A stretch of DNA of 64,000 nucleotides. Source: Pictodentalium vernedei. Lineage: Eukaryota; Mollusca; Scaphopoda; Dentaliida; Dentaliidae. This document shows positions 1-11,262 of the stretch, one piece after another; positions within the stretch are counted from its first letter, which is position 1; every line of letters begins with the position of its first letter. The notes beneath the pieces were generated by a model. It saw nothing but the letters and a program-made list of their open reading frames with translations. It did not search any database and was not told the origin of the DNA. The DNA lies in contig CM062297.1 of NCBI GenBank assembly GCA_031216915.1, forward strand, positions 832,365,337 through 832,429,336. Reading direction: 5' to 3'. The position numbers and the translations under genes were made by a program.

Positions 1-39
1 GCAAGAGTCGTCTGCTTTTCATGTTAGGTAAAGGGTTAA
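1..39 (+). mobile_element. Right end of palindromic TTAA MITE (partial copy)
   Basis: The first 39 bases match the right end of the palindromic MITE that has full copies at 1516, 10139, 34400 and 53077. They share the run GTCGTCTGCTTTTC, then GTTAGGTAAAGGG and a closing TTAA at 36-39. The rest of the copy lies outside the window. Confidence 0.85.
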
Positions 40-186
40 CATGTACGGCTGAAGGTTAAAGATATTAATTGTTCTACTCTGTATGACAAATCAACACTCT
101 TCTCGTATAAGCAAGAGAAACCAAATATCTGTTGCTCGGTTTTCCTCCATATCCGAGCAAAATATTGGTTGACTTGCCAAAAGTAG

Positions 187-393
187 TTGAATCCTTTGAG
201 GCCGCTTTTCCAGCCTACAAACATGATACGTCATAATTTCATTAAGTAGGATGGCTGCTAAGTTAATGTGTTGGGTAGACCAATCAATATTTTCAACGTG
301 CAGCCTTGTCTTCCCCCGAATAATGAATTTAAACTCTTCCATTTGCTGCCATTGAACTGAGATGGAAGATACCACCAGAGATTCAAGGGTTAA
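187..393. mobile_element. Second TTAA-ended dispersed repeat, copy 1
   Basis: This ~205-bp stretch aligns with 34841-35059 along its whole length. Shared segments include ttttccag..c..acatgata, cattaagta.gat, the caac.tgcagcc run and the tgccattgaact..gatgg..atacca run. Its right end is ATTCAAGGGTTAA and its left end ttgaatcctttga, so the tips resemble TTAA-flanked piggyBac-type MITEs. No coding capacity is seen. Confidence 0.6.
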
Positions 394-822
394 TGTGGGT
401 GATTCCTCGTAACACTGTACGACAGAGAGTACTGGCAGGTGGTTGCCAGTGCTTTTACCGTATTTAAGCGGTCATTGTTTACAGCGTTGAAATAAAACTC
501 TCCATGTCGTTCAAAGTTTGATGATATGCGAGTCGGCCCAACTCTTGAAACGAGAAATGGTAATCCGCAATGCGGTGGTAAACCCCCGACACTCCGCCAG
601 GGCTTTCTATTGCAGGATTGCCGATGCTGGTGGGTAACTTGGGTGATGGTAGACAGCTTCGCGGAGTAGCTTACCAAAGAACGTATGTGTGTGTGCATAA
701 GAGCAGTCGGATAACTTCATATTGTTGTCGGTCAAACTTGGCTAGCCATTCGTGAATAGCCTCGCTCTCCGCGGAGATATCAAATGCGAATAAGTAACCC
801 CATTTTGGTTCTGTGGAGATGA

Positions 823-1173
823 TTATTGCTCATTCAAGCGTGTTCGTGGACGGGGAGTAGAGATGGGCTGTCCTTCCCACACATACAGTTCTTCCGGTAA
901 ATGTTCAGATTGATACGTGCTTGAGAATGCGCTCTCATAGAATATGTGGTCAAAGGCCATGAAAGTTTCGATAGAACTTAGTGGTAAGGGGAGACTTTGT
1001 ACATCGTAAATTTCCGTCTGAAACGTTATGGTACTTGAGAATGCGCTCTCATAGAATATGTGGTCAAAGGCCATGAAAGTTTCGATAGAACTTAGTGGTA
1101 AGGGGAGACTTTGTACATCGTAAATTTCCGTCTGAAACGTTATGGTCGCGACCAGCCCCATTATCTTCGCCAC
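823..1173 (-). CDS. Doubtful open frame with an exact internal duplication
   Basis: A 116-codon open frame starts MAKIMGLVA and ends RTRLNEQ. It contains a 38-residue segment (from TITFQTEIYDV to FYESAFSS) twice in a row, because the DNA is tandemly duplicated by exactly 114 bp, a multiple of three. Directly downstream on the same strand (about 816 to 625) another frame is open for ~65 codons after a possible acceptor (ctccacag), reading FDISAESEAIHEWLAKFD. The composition is protein-like, so this could be an exon or an unknown mobile-element gene. No family is recognised, and a chance open frame kept open by the in-frame duplication is equally possible. Confidence 0.3.
   Translation of the reverse strand: MAKIMGLVATITFQTEIYDVQSLPLPLSSIETFMAFDHIFYESAFSSTITFQTEIYDVQSLPLPLSSIETFMAFDHIFYESAFSSTYQSEHLPEELYVWEGQPISTPRPRTRLNEQ
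920..1147. repeat. 114-bp tandem duplication, two nearly identical units
   Basis: Units 920-1033 and 1034-1147 are identical by eye across their length (cttgagaatgcgctctcata ... cgttatggt). Identity this high implies a recent duplication. Confidence 0.9.
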
Positions 1174-1515
1174 TCATTCTTTAACCCAAATGTGGAATTA
1201 ACAATTAACTGCCGATCATGACAATTGTCGAGTATTTCATAATAAAGTTCTGCAAGTTCTGACATGCACAGCTTTACGCTATCAATATTGTGTGATAAAC
1301 GTTTTGCTTCACAGATCTCAAGGGACTCTTCCCAACAATCAATCAGATGACAGAATTACAAAAAGTTATAAATTTTACTAAACGTCCTCACTTGCATTCA
1401 TATTTTGGTCATCCATATATGGAAAAAAAGTGGGCGTGGCAGAAAAGGGTTAAATACTTACTAATCATCGCAACAAAATGTTGTTAGGTGTGAGTTCTTT
1501 TGTCTCACAACTACC
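1174..1515. other. Non-coding, nothing recognised
   Basis: No convincing gene, RNA or repeat is seen in this stretch on either strand. Confidence 0.6.
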
Positions 1516-1767
1516 TTAACCTTTTACCCAACGTAACGGCCAAAACCGGCCAGCGCTATTCTCAAAAATCGCCAATTAATTTTCATTATTTTTTTCATTT
1601 TTTGTCTAAAAAACATAGGTTATGACCCCTCGTTGGAACGAGCTCGTCGAGCTCGTTCCAACGAGGGGTCATAACCTATGTTTTTGAGACAAAAAATGAA
1701 AAAAATTAGTTATTCAAGAATTATTTTTGCATGTGTCGTCTGCTTTTCAGTTTAGGTAAAGGGTTAA
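1516..1767 (+). mobile_element. Palindromic TTAA MITE, copy A
   Basis: A 252-bp copy bounded by TTAA on both sides (1516-1519, 1764-1767). The tips are TTAACCTTTTACCCAACG and GTTAGG/TTTAGGTAAAGGGTTAA. The centre is a near-perfect ~100-bp palindrome built on acataggttatgacccctcg, ttggaacgagctcg and its complement. The TTAA target duplication with C-rich tips is the signature of piggyBac-type transposition; assignment to that superfamily is inference. Confidence 0.85.
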
Positions 1768-2609
1768 ATAAATTAATTCAGTCAGATTGTATGATATGTG
1801 AATATCAAAATTCTGGATGATTTTTTTTAAACCTAAGGCGAAAGAAGGGTTCAAACTGAACACATAGGGTATAACTATCTATATCCCCTAAACATATTCA
1901 ACGAACACCGTCGCCCAAACAAATTCGACGAACGAGTCACCAGTAAATGGCGACTGAGGGACATCCAAGTTATCTGTATCACCTAAACAAATTCTACAAA
2001 CGTAGTCGTTCAAACAAATTCAACGAATCTGTCAACAGGATGGGACTTAATAATAACGAAATATATTTGGTCCGATGATCAATTCGGACATCAAAATCCA
2101 AGAACTCACACTGAACCAGTGATATATTGTCAACTCGAAATATATCTCATCCAGAACTGGAGAACTATTTTATTTAAAAAAAAAAGTAACTGTGGACTGG
2201 CATGTTATCTGTAATTGTGTGTCAACTAACTGCTGATATAAATAATTTATCTATCAGTTTTGATCATGGACGGATTGGGCCAAGAAAAGTTACGGGGAAA
2301 TGCACCAGATGTGGCGGACTCGGAGAAAAATAGTTTAGTCTATTTCGTATAATTCAGCCATCACAGTCGTGTATATTTATTGAATAAACCCTCCATCCAT
2401 CCACCACACCCAAACAAACGCACATTATCTAACACTTCCCGTTTCAATCGTCAGCGTCAAGAACAGAATATCGAGGTTATGGCGTGGATAAGTTTTTTTC
2501 TAATTTTGCCACACCGGAACAAACGTGGCCCGACTGGCGCATTTTGTGCCCCCCCCCCCTCCTCCCCTCACCCCACATACACGCACACATATCACCCGTG
2601 TCAATTTTT
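1768..2609. other. AT-rich non-coding stretch
   Basis: This stretch contains short internal similarities (repeated acaaattc.acgaac around 1915-2030) and a C-run near 2550. No gene is supported; open frames across 2380-2690 are low complexity. Confidence 0.5.
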
Positions 2610-2735
2610 GTTTGAGGCTAACCACAGCACTTTCGTCGTAGAGTAGTGCGTTCCACATTTTCATGCTGCTGCCGAAAGGAAGGTGAACCAAGTAATCATG
2701 AGAACTTCAGCTGAAAAGCAAGATTCCTGGCGTCG
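2610..2735 (+). repeat. 3' part of a SINE-like repeat
   Basis: This segment aligns with the 3' half of the tRNA-derived SINE at 22475-22725. Shared stretches include gaggc.aaccac.gcac.ttc.tcgta, gcgttcca, gctgctg.cgaa.ggaaggtga and accaa.taat.atgag. The tRNA-like head is absent, so the copy is 5' truncated, as retroposed SINEs often are. Confidence 0.65.
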
Positions 2736-2742
2736 TTTCTTG

Positions 2743-2772
2743 GCGGTGTGAGTAGTAGGAGATGTGGAGATC
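2743..2772 (+). repeat. Single fragment of the 73-bp terminal unit
   Basis: The run gagtagtaggagatgtggag, followed by atc, is the core of the 73-bp unit tandemly repeated at 19975-20195. It lies immediately left of the Polinton. The Polinton may therefore have landed in or beside a copy of that other element. Confidence 0.7.
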
Positions 2773-2778
2773 CTGGAC

Positions 2779-3022
2779 CCGAAAAGTCAGTTATTTTTGG
2801 AAAAAAAACAATCGATTTTGTCGATTGTTTCCAGAAATAATTCAATTTTTCCCGAAAAATGTTTAAAATTTGAACATTTCTTTGCCACTTTGAGGTGAAT
2901 TTGACGAACCCACGCTAATACCCTCGGGTTTTTAGAAACCCCGCTTTCTTGGCGATTTTAACGCCGATATTTCCATCTTTTGACAATGGTAACATTGATC
3001 TTTTCTATTGGGTGAAAAACGC
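2779..3022 (+). repeat. Polinton left terminal inverted repeat
   Basis: It begins GAAAAGTCAGTTATTTTTGG and matches the complement of 19618-19858. Shared landmarks are the hairpin acaatcgattttgtcgattgt, the segment around gtttttagaaaccccgcttt, and the inner edge near cttttct..cgggtgaa. By-eye identity is high but not perfect. Confidence 0.9.
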
Positions 3023-3517
3023 CTTCCCTTTTATAAAACGTTTTAATATTTTATAAAAACAATTGACAACAAAACGACGACAACGAAATAATCAGTCATA
3101 ATAATAACTGTTTTTGTCATTAAAGAAAAAAAAAATGAAAAAAAAAGGTTGTTATATTTTATTTTTTTACATAAATAATAAGAAGTAAAAAAAAATATAT
3201 TTTTTGCAATTAATAAATATATTTTTTGCAATTAATAATTATTACCATTTAAAAAAAAAACAAACACACACACAAAAATTAATAACTGTTTTTGTCATTA
3301 AAGAAAAAAAATGTAAAAAAAGGTTGTTATTTTTTTACATATATAATAAGAAGTAAAAAAAACAAAAACAATATTTCTTACAATTAATAATTATTACCAT
3401 TTAAAAACACACACACACACAAAATTTAATATTTTATAAAAAAAAATTTCAACAAAATGACAACAAAAAAAAATAATCAGTCATGAAATCAACAGTACAA
3501 AACAATTCGCATTAAAA

Positions 3518-4670
3518 TTGAAGAAAGTCAAGAGATATTCGAAGTACGATAGTAAAATTTACAGAATGCAATCACACGACGCCATCGAATTGAAGGACGT
3601 GGAGATGAGTGGATTGCGAGAGGAATACGACAAATATGTATTGCCTTTGAAATTGAACGAGACCACCCTGGATTTAATGTACGGATGTCAAGACGATCTA
3701 TTAGCCATTCTCTCGGAGAAGATAGAAAATTTTGATCCAGACGATCTGTCGCTAATCTACGGGAGTAATACATATCTAAAGAAGTGGTCGACAAATTGAA
3801 TGTGATCATCGGATAAAAACGAACGTTTGAGAGGGTGAATCTAGTTTTCCGGTGGATTTATCAGTGGGGAGATGATAGCTTTAAAGTCAACATGCTCGTT
3901 TCGGACGCGAAAATATGATACAAAAAAGAAAGAGGATATTTTAAAACTTTCGAGGTGATTCCTCCTCATTTCCCGAATCTCGATCCCGAATCGTTCAAGC
4001 AACGGGTGAAGGGTGGAGTGTTGGACGTATTTCGAAAATATCTAAAAAAGGGGTTTATAAATAAAAATGATCTTGCACTGTCTGATGAAAAAGACTGACG
4101 CGAAAACGGGTGAGATCCAGTCCATGATGCCTATTTTCAGTCTAAAATGGAGACTGTGTTCGGAGATGACGAATTATTCGATGTTTACAGTGCGATGAAA
4201 GACAAGATGTTGGAATCTATGGCTACTTATCAAAACAAGGGAAGTAATTGGACATTCGAAAAGATATTGTGTCTCGAGATTCACGTGGACCCTTGGCGGC
4301 GCTACGGGGGTGGATGGGGGGGGGGCATCCCCCCCAACGAAGGCTTTGCCCTCCCCCACCCCAGTTGCCCCCCCCCCCCCCAACCATCTCGCATGCATTT
4401 CCATCCACCCTCACACACAAACACATTCAGTCACTCTCTCTCTCACACACACACACCCCTCTCTTTTTTTATTCCCAATAATTTCCCATACGCACTCTTA
4501 GCCAAAGCCTCAGGCTAGCTGATGAACACATACAGGCAGTAGAGATTTAAAGACTCGGATGCAGATACTTATAAGTTATAATTAAGTTATGAGCCAACAA
4601 AGGCATGTCTATCCATATCTCTTGTCTAAAAAAATTCATGGATTTCGCATTATGACAGACGGGCATTATG

Positions 4671-4732
<62 letters not shown>

Positions 4733-5374
4733 GCACAAACCCACCAGACGCGGATCTTTTGAAAGGAGGACCGCTAATTACCATTACATTTAGTCGAAAC
4801 TTGGACCCAGGTCGTACTAAACCAAAAAAGTATATTACGGACTTTGGGTCCAAGTTTGGACTACCTCATAACAAAGTAATGATATGATCCTTTACGTATT
4901 TGCCCCCCTTCATGGGAGTCTGCCCCCTAACTGCCCCCCCCCCCCCCCCCCACAACAAAATTTCTGGCGCCGCCACTGACGTGGACAGGCATGATCCTTT
5001 GAGAACGTCTTCCTATATAGAATTGCCTCATTTCCTATATTATAAAAAAGCTTTGGTTAACGTGAGAAATAAAGATGATAGCGAGTGTTTCAAATGGGCG
5101 ATCACATCGGCCTTATATCCCGTATAAGAGCATAGCGATAGAGAGATAAAAAGGAGTGGTATATCCTCTCAGACTGACTTCTCACAAAGAGAGAGACGAG
5201 ATTGTTAATTTGTTATTAATTTCAGAGGGTCACAATCAACATTATTGCTGGATTAAAAATATGAGTAAATTGTTGTCCAAGCAGACTTCTAAACATAAGC
5301 ATGAGAGATTTTTCTGTCTCAGCTGCATGAATTCGTTCCGTCGTCAAGAATCGTTGACGCGTCATCAGAAATAT
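3518..5374 (+). pseudogene. polB 5' fragment, truncated duplicate (Polinton)
   Basis: Amino-terminal region of the Polinton DNA polymerase, first copy. Recognisable blocks are KRYSKYDSKIYRMQSHDAIE (near 3520), PPHFPNLDPESFKQRVKGG (near 3960), the YQNKGSNWTFEKILCLEIHV block (near 4228) and FKWAITSALYPV (near 5090), then a C2H2-type finger CLSCMNSFRRQ...H (near 5315). It is interrupted by stops, by the hAT MITE at 4291-4978, and ends at the duplication junction before the exonuclease domain. It cannot encode a polymerase. Confidence 0.85.
4291..4978. mobile_element. Non-autonomous hAT-like MITE in polB, copy in unit 1
   Basis: The 8-bp target duplication ACGTGGAC flanks it (4283-4290 and 4979-4986). 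The ends are inverted: left CCTTGGCGGCGC, right GGCGCCGCCACTG, close to the CAGTGGCG-type tips of hAT elements. The interior has C-runs, TC/AC microsatellite (TC run 4674-4730) and no transposase. The polB block LEIHV lies on one side and PLRTSSYIELPHF on the other, so the insertion split that domain. Confidence 0.9.
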
Positions 5375-5376
5375 TT

Positions 5377-7111
5377 CAATTTTTCCCGAAAAATGTTTAA
5401 AATTTGAACATTTCTTTGCCACTTTGAGGTGAATTTGACGAACCCACGCTAATACCCTCGGGTTTTTAGAAACCCCGCTTTCTTGGCGATTTTAACGCCG
5501 ATATTTCCATCTTTTGACAATGGTAACATTGATCTTTTCTGTCGGGTGAAAAACGCCTTCACTTTTATAAAACGTTTTAATATTTTATAAAAACAATTTA
5601 CAACAAAACGACGACAACGAAATAATCAGTCATAATAATAACTGTTTTTGTCATTAAAGAAAAAAAAATGAAAAAAAAGGTTGTTATATTTTATTTTTTT
5701 ACATAAATAATAAGAAGTAAAAAAAAATCTATTTTTTGCAATTAATAATTATTACCATTTAAAAAAAAACAAACACACACACAAAAATTAATAACTGTTT
5801 TTGTCATTAAAGAAAAAAAAATGTAAAAAAAGGTTGTTATTTTTTTACATATATAATAAGAAGTAAAAAAAACAAAAACAATATTTCTTACAATTAATAA
5901 TTATTACCATTTAAAAACACACACACACACAAAATTTAATATTTTATAAAAAAAAAATTTCAACAGAATGACAACAACAAAAAATAATCAGTCATGAAAT
6001 CAACAGTACAAAACAATCCGCATTAAAATTGAAGAGAGTCAAGAGATATTCGAAGTTCGATAGTAAAATTTACAGAATGCAATCACACGACGCCATCGAA
6101 TTGAAGGACGTGGAGATGAGTGGATTGCGAGAGGAATACGACAAATATGTATTGCCTTTGAAATTGAACGAGACCACCCTGGATTTAATGTACGGATGTC
6201 AAGACGATCTATTAGCCATTCTCTCGGAGAAGATAGAAAATTTTGATCCAGACGATCTGTCGCTAATCTACGGGAGTAATACATATCTAAAGAAGTGGTC
6301 GACAAATTGAATGTGATCATCGGATAAAAACGAACGTTTGAGAGGGTGAATCTAGTTTTCCGGTGGATTTATCAGTGGGGAGATGATAGCTTTAAAGTCA
6401 ACATGCTCGTTTCGGACGCGAAAATATGATACAAAAAAGAAAGAGGATATTTTAAAACTTTCGAGGTGATTCCTCCTCATTTCCCGAATCTCGATCCCGA
6501 ATCGTTCAAGGAACGGGTGAAGGGTGGAGTGTTGGACGTATTTCGAAAATATCTAAAAAAGGGGTTTATAAATAAAAATGATCTTGCATTGTCTGATGAA
6601 AAAGACTGACGCGAAAACGGGTGAGATCTAGTCCATGATGCCTATTTTCAGTCTAAAATGGAGACTGTGTTCGGAGATGACGAATTATCCGATGTTTACA
6701 GTGCGATGAAAGACAAGATGTTGGAATCTATGGCTACTTATCAAAACAAGGGAAGTAATTGGACATTCGAAAAGATATTGTGCCTCGAGATTCACGTGGA
6801 CCCTTGGCGGCGCCCCCCCCCCCCAACCATCTCGCATGCATTTCCATCCACCCTCACACACAAACACATTCAGTCACTCTCTCTCTCTCACACACACACC
6901 CCTCTCTTTTTTATTCCCAATAATTTCCCATACACACTTAGCCAAAGCCTCAGGCTAGCTGATGAACACATCCAGGCAGTAGAGATTTAAAGACTCGGAT
7001 GCAGATACTTATAAGTTATAATTAAGTTATGAGCCAACAAAGGCATGTCTATCCATATCCCTTGTCTAAAAAAAATTCATGGATTTCGCATTTTGACAGA
7101 CGGGCATTATG

Positions 7112-7204
<93 letters not shown>

Positions 7205-7834
7205 CCCACCAGACGCGGATTTTTTGAAAGGAGGACCGCTAATTACCATTACATTTAGTCGAAACTTGGACCCAGGACGTACCAAACCAAAAAAGTATAT
7301 TACGGACTTTGGGTCCAAGTTTGGACTACCTCATAACAAAGTAATGATATGATCCTTTACGTATTTGCCCCCCTTCATGGGAGTCTGCCCCCCTAGTTGC
7401 CCCCCCCCCCCCCCCCCCACAAAAAAATTTCTGGCGCCGCCAATGACGTGGACAGGCATGATCCTTTGAGGACGTCTTCCTATATAGAATTGCCTCATTT
7501 CCTATATAATAAAAAAGCTTTGGTTAACGTGAGAAATAAAGATGATAGCGAGTGTTTCAAATGGGCGATCACATCGGCCTTATATCCCGTATAAGAGCAT
7601 AGCGATAGAGAGATAAAAAGGAGTGGTATATCCTCTCAGACTGACTTCTCACAAAGAGAGAGACGAGATTGTTAATTTGTTATTAATTTCAGAGGGTCAC
7701 AATCAACATTATTGCTGGATTAAAAATATGAGTAAATTGTTGTCCAAGCAGACTTCTAAACATAAGCATGAGAGATTTTTCTGTCTCAGCTGCATGAATT
7801 CGTTCCGTCGTCAAGAATCGTTGACGCGTCATCA
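5377..7834 (+). repeat. Tandem segmental duplication, unit 2
   Basis: Second copy of the 2.5-kb segment. It starts with an internal fragment of the terminal inverted repeat (5377-5560) and leads directly into the only remaining downstream polB sequence. It lacks a ~60-bp G/C-rich stretch that unit 1 has just inside the hAT insertion (4302-4370), and has a much longer TC run (7113-7201). Confidence 0.93.
6802..7445. mobile_element. Same hAT-like MITE, duplicated in unit 2
   Basis: Flanked by the same ACGTGGAC duplication (6794-6801 and 7446-7453) and carrying the same tips. Because site and target duplication are identical to the unit 1 copy, it was carried by the segmental duplication and did not insert independently. 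It contains a TC run of about 88 bp at 7113-7201. Confidence 0.9.
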
Positions 7835-10138
7835 GAAATATTGCAATGAAAAGTCAAGCGTTGCCGTGGAAATGCCTACACCTAACACCTACATGAACTT
7901 TTACAACTACAAAAGAAGATTGGAGCCGCCATTTGTCGTCTACGTCGATTTCGAATGTTTCACCACGAAAATAAATTCTTGCCAGCCCGACGAGCGAAGG
8001 AGTTACGCCGAAAAACATCAGAAGCACGTACCTTCGGGCTACTGTTATTACGTGAAATGTTCTTTCGACGATCGAGAATCGTTAGGTCCATTCGTCTTCG
8101 GTAAACGTTCAGATGACGACGACGACGTGGCTAAAGAATTCGTGGAAGCGTTAGAATCGTCGAAAAATTCAAGAATTATACGACAAATTTAAAGAATCTA
8201 AAGACATGATCATCGCGTCAGAGCAACGGGAAGAATACACGGAAACCACAGAAGAATACAAGACAATCATTCGATAATAATCGTGAACATTTAAAAAAAA
8301 GTTAGAGATCATGATCACTACACGGGTCTGTTTCGTGGTGCTGCTCACAACAAATGTAATTTAAGATTTCGAGATGATCAATTCTGTCCGGTGATATTTC
8401 AGAATCTCTCGGACTACGACAGTCACCTGTTCGTGAAAATATGGGTGTCACCGAGGGGAGGGTGGGGGGGGGGGAGCTGCATTGTGCAAAACGATGAAAA
8501 ATACATTTCATTCATTAAATGGAAGGTCATCAATAAAAATATATGGGTCGAAGGATCGAGTAAGAAAACAACTCCCATCCATAGAGTGATACGTTTCATC
8601 GACAGTTATAAATTCATGTCGACAAGTCTGGAAAAATTAGTCAACAGTTAAAATAAGGAGAAATTTAATATCACGAGTAAATATTTTGACGATCGATGAG
8701 AATTGGTGGACGTCATGTTGAGGAGAGGCTTCTACCCTTATGATTACATGTGTGATCTCGAGAAATTTGACAACGTCGCTCTACCTCCTAAAGATTTTTA
8801 TTCGAAATTGTACAAGTCTCACATTTCTAACGATGATTACAAACGCGCGCAAAAAGTGTGGAGATTATTACCTCTAATTGAAAATTGACGTGCTTCTCTT
8901 GGGCGATGTGTTCAAAAATTTTCAATCAGTGTGTCGTCGACATTACAAACTAAATCCGGCTTGGTATTTCACGGCACCCGGACTCGCTTGGGATGCTCTC
9001 TTGAAGATGACCGAGGTTCAATTGGAACTATTATCAGACGTCGACATTTTGCTCATGTTCGAAAAGGCCATGAGAGGTGGTGTCTCTATGATTTGCACCA
9101 GATATGCTAAAGCTAATAATTCTTACATAGGAAAAGATTTCGATTTGGAAAAACCGAGTAAATACATATAGTATTGGGATGCTAATAATTTACGGTTGGG
9201 CCATGAGTCATCCTTCACCAATCAGAAAATTGCAAATGGGTCGAAACGTTGAAGGAAAAACAAAATTGGAGACATTATCCTTGTATTTTAGAGGTCGATT
9301 TGGACTATCCGGAAACGTTACACGATCTACACAACGATTATCCGCTGACTCCTGACTGACAAAAAGTGAATGACATCGAAAAACTCATTCCTAATTTAAA
9401 TCACAAATGCAAGTATGTGGTCTATTACGAAAATCTGAAACATTACATCGATCGCGGAATAAGATTGATCGGTGTGCATCGAATCATTCGATTTGACGAG
9501 GAGCCTTGGATGAAAAATTACATCGATCTCAACACGAATTTAAGAATGCAGGCCGAGAGCGATTTCGAAAAAGATTTCTTCAAACATATGAACAATTGTG
9601 TGTACGGTAAATCTATGGAAAACAGTAGGAATAGAACCAACGTTCAACTCGTCACGTCCGAGGAGAGGTCTAGAAAATTAATTGCGAAACCCAATTATAA
9701 ACACAGAATCATAATCGACGAAAATCTAGTGGCTGTGCACATGCAAAAGACGCATCTAACGTTCGACAAATCCTGTTATCTCGGAGCGATCATCTTAGAC
9801 GTCAGCAAGCAGATGATGTACGAGTTTCACTACAATTATGTCAAAGCGAAATTCGGTTCGAAAGCCAAACTATTGTTCACCGACAAGGACAGTCAGGCTT
9901 ACGAGATAGAGACTAGGGACGTCTATGAGAACATAGTGCCAGACGTGAACAAATGGTTCGACAAGATTAATTATCCCAACGTTCACCCGTCTAAAATTCC
10001 AAAGGGCGTCAATAAAAAGGTGTTGGGTAAATTCAAAAACGAGAGCGGTGGAAGACAGATCACTGAATTCATGGGTTTGAGACCTAAATTGTACGCTTAT
10101 CTCCTCGATGGTGAAGAGATCAAGAGATGTAAAGGTGG

Positions 10139-10391
10139 TTAACCCTTTACCCAACGTAACGGCCAAAACCGGCCAGCGCTATTCTCAAAAATCGCCAATT
10201 AATTTTCAAAATATTTTCATTTTTTGTCTCAAAAACATAGGTTATGACCCCTCGTTGGAACGAGCTTGACGAGCTCGTTCCAACGAGGGGTCATAACCTA
10301 TGTTTTTGAGACAAAAAATGAAAAAAAAATAGTTATTCAAGAATTTTTTTTTGCAAGTGTCGTCTGCTTTTCATGTTAGGTAAAGGGTTAA
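10139..10391 (+). mobile_element. Palindromic TTAA MITE, copy B, inside polB
   Basis: 253 bp with TTAA on both sides (10139-10142, 10388-10391). It is nearly identical to copies A, C and G and has the same perfect central palindrome. It separates the polB block GEEIKRCKGG from the C-terminal block SITFKEYKECLFED, so it entered after the Polinton was in place. Confidence 0.93.
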
Positions 10392-10709
10392 GCATGTGTG
10401 ACGAATAAAAGCATCACTTTCAAAGAGTATAAAGAGTGTCTTTTCGAAGATTTGATGCTGTATAAAAAAGATGACTGCGATTCAAAGCGAAAAGCATGAG
10501 ATGTACACCAAAGAAATCAATAAGATTGCACTGACGGCTGACGACAATAAGAGAATTATATGTGAGGATAAAATACACACTTTCACACACGGACATTATT
10601 CTGAGATATTTCAACAAGAATATCGAGAGGATGATGAATGTAGTATGACTGAGGACATCGGAATGTTGTAAGTTTAAAAAAACAAAAAACAAATAAAACA
10701 AAACATTTT

Positions 10710-11139
10710 ATGAATAAAAAGAAAATAAAACACATATCCGTAGAAAGTGTTGTCTTACCTAACGAACCCCTATCCAACAATGATCTGTCGAAAGTGGCAA
10801 AAGATTTAAAAATCAAAATTTTCGAGGTGTGTTTTCTAGAGATGCCTTACCGAGAAAAAAAGACACCGATTCGGAATGAGGAATTTTAAATCGGGACGAT
10901 ATTGGAGGTGAGGGCACCATTGGGTCACGTGGTTTTTGAATTGGTATAACAATTATTATTTCGATAGCTACAGAATCTCACCGCCGATAGAAATAAGGAA
11001 CTATTTAACGCCAGTTATTTACCATACCGAATGAGTGTAAGTGCCGGATCGAGAGTTTTGCGGTCACCTGTGCCTCTACGTTCTCAAGAGATGGTCGGAA
11101 GGAGATCACTTTCAAGATATTCTCAACAATTTACATTAA
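10710..11139 (+). pseudogene. Adenain-like cysteine protease (Polinton PRO), broken
   Basis: Ulp1/adenain-type (C5/C48-like) protease expected to cut virion precursor proteins. Visible blocks, in two frames, are DDIGGEG then HWVTW (histidine of the catalytic site), YYFDSYRISPPIEIRNYL (acidic residue region), and FCGHLCLYVLKRWSEGDHF with the expected nucleophile cysteine, ending ILNNLH and TAA. It begins MNKKKIKHISVESVVLPNEP. A stop near 10888, a one-base frameshift at the histidine motif and a further stop near 11031 break it. It lies 38 bp after polB on the same strand, as part of the left gene block. Confidence 0.85.
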
Positions 11140-11262
11140 AGAAATTTTTTTGGGGGTATATACAAAAAGAGAGAGATATATAAATAAAAAACGTTTTGGT
11201 TGTATTAATTAAAATAATAACAAAAGTTTTTTTTTTAAATAATAAAAACAACAAAACAAAAC

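Larger units (their letters stand above)
2842..5376 (+). repeat. Tandem segmental duplication, unit 1 (2.5 kb)
   Basis: This unit runs from inside the left TIR to the polB zinc-finger region and is followed head-to-tail by unit 2 (5377-7834). The units differ by few substitutions and by microsatellite length. The junction reads catcagaaatatttcaattt, and both parental sites carry a similar agaaata.tt.caa motif, suggesting microhomology-mediated duplication. All polB stops that I checked in unit 1 are also in unit 2, so polB was already dead. Confidence 0.93.
6029..10671 (+). pseudogene. polB: Protein-primed type B DNA polymerase (Polinton polB), broken
   Basis: DNA polymerase B of the organellar/viral protein-primed family, which replicates the element. 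After the duplicated N-terminal region come a zinc-finger block (near 7780-7840) and exonuclease motif I in YVDFECF (near 7940). Exo II is NLSDYDSHLF (near 8405) and the exo III region is IRFIDSYKF (near 8598). Motif A around DANNL (near 9180) is broken by a one-base frameshift just after it. Motif B is NNCVYGKSMEN (near 9590). Motif C reads FTDKDS (near 9878), where active family members have TDTDS, so a catalytic neighbour is altered. The C-terminus HTFTHGHY (near 10575) follows the MITE at 10139-10391. At least nine in-frame stops (mostly TGA) and several frameshifts are visible. It is not functional. Confidence 0.93.

Noticed and set aside
36..698. Minus-strand frames near the window start
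   Set aside because: They overlap a dispersed TTAA-type repeat, and no family or splice pattern is visible.
2773..2790. 6-bp target duplication for the Polinton
   Set aside because: The bases outside the left and right tips do not match; none could be claimed.
3528..3809. Minus-strand 93-codon frame (also at 6039-6320)
   Set aside because: It is the shadow of the plus-strand polB segment, which has recognisable polymerase context.
4547..4853. Long Arg/Glu frames over the TC runs (also 7049-7318, 38378-38764 and 46255-46765)
   Set aside because: They are translations of simple dinucleotide repeats; both strands and several frames are open at once.
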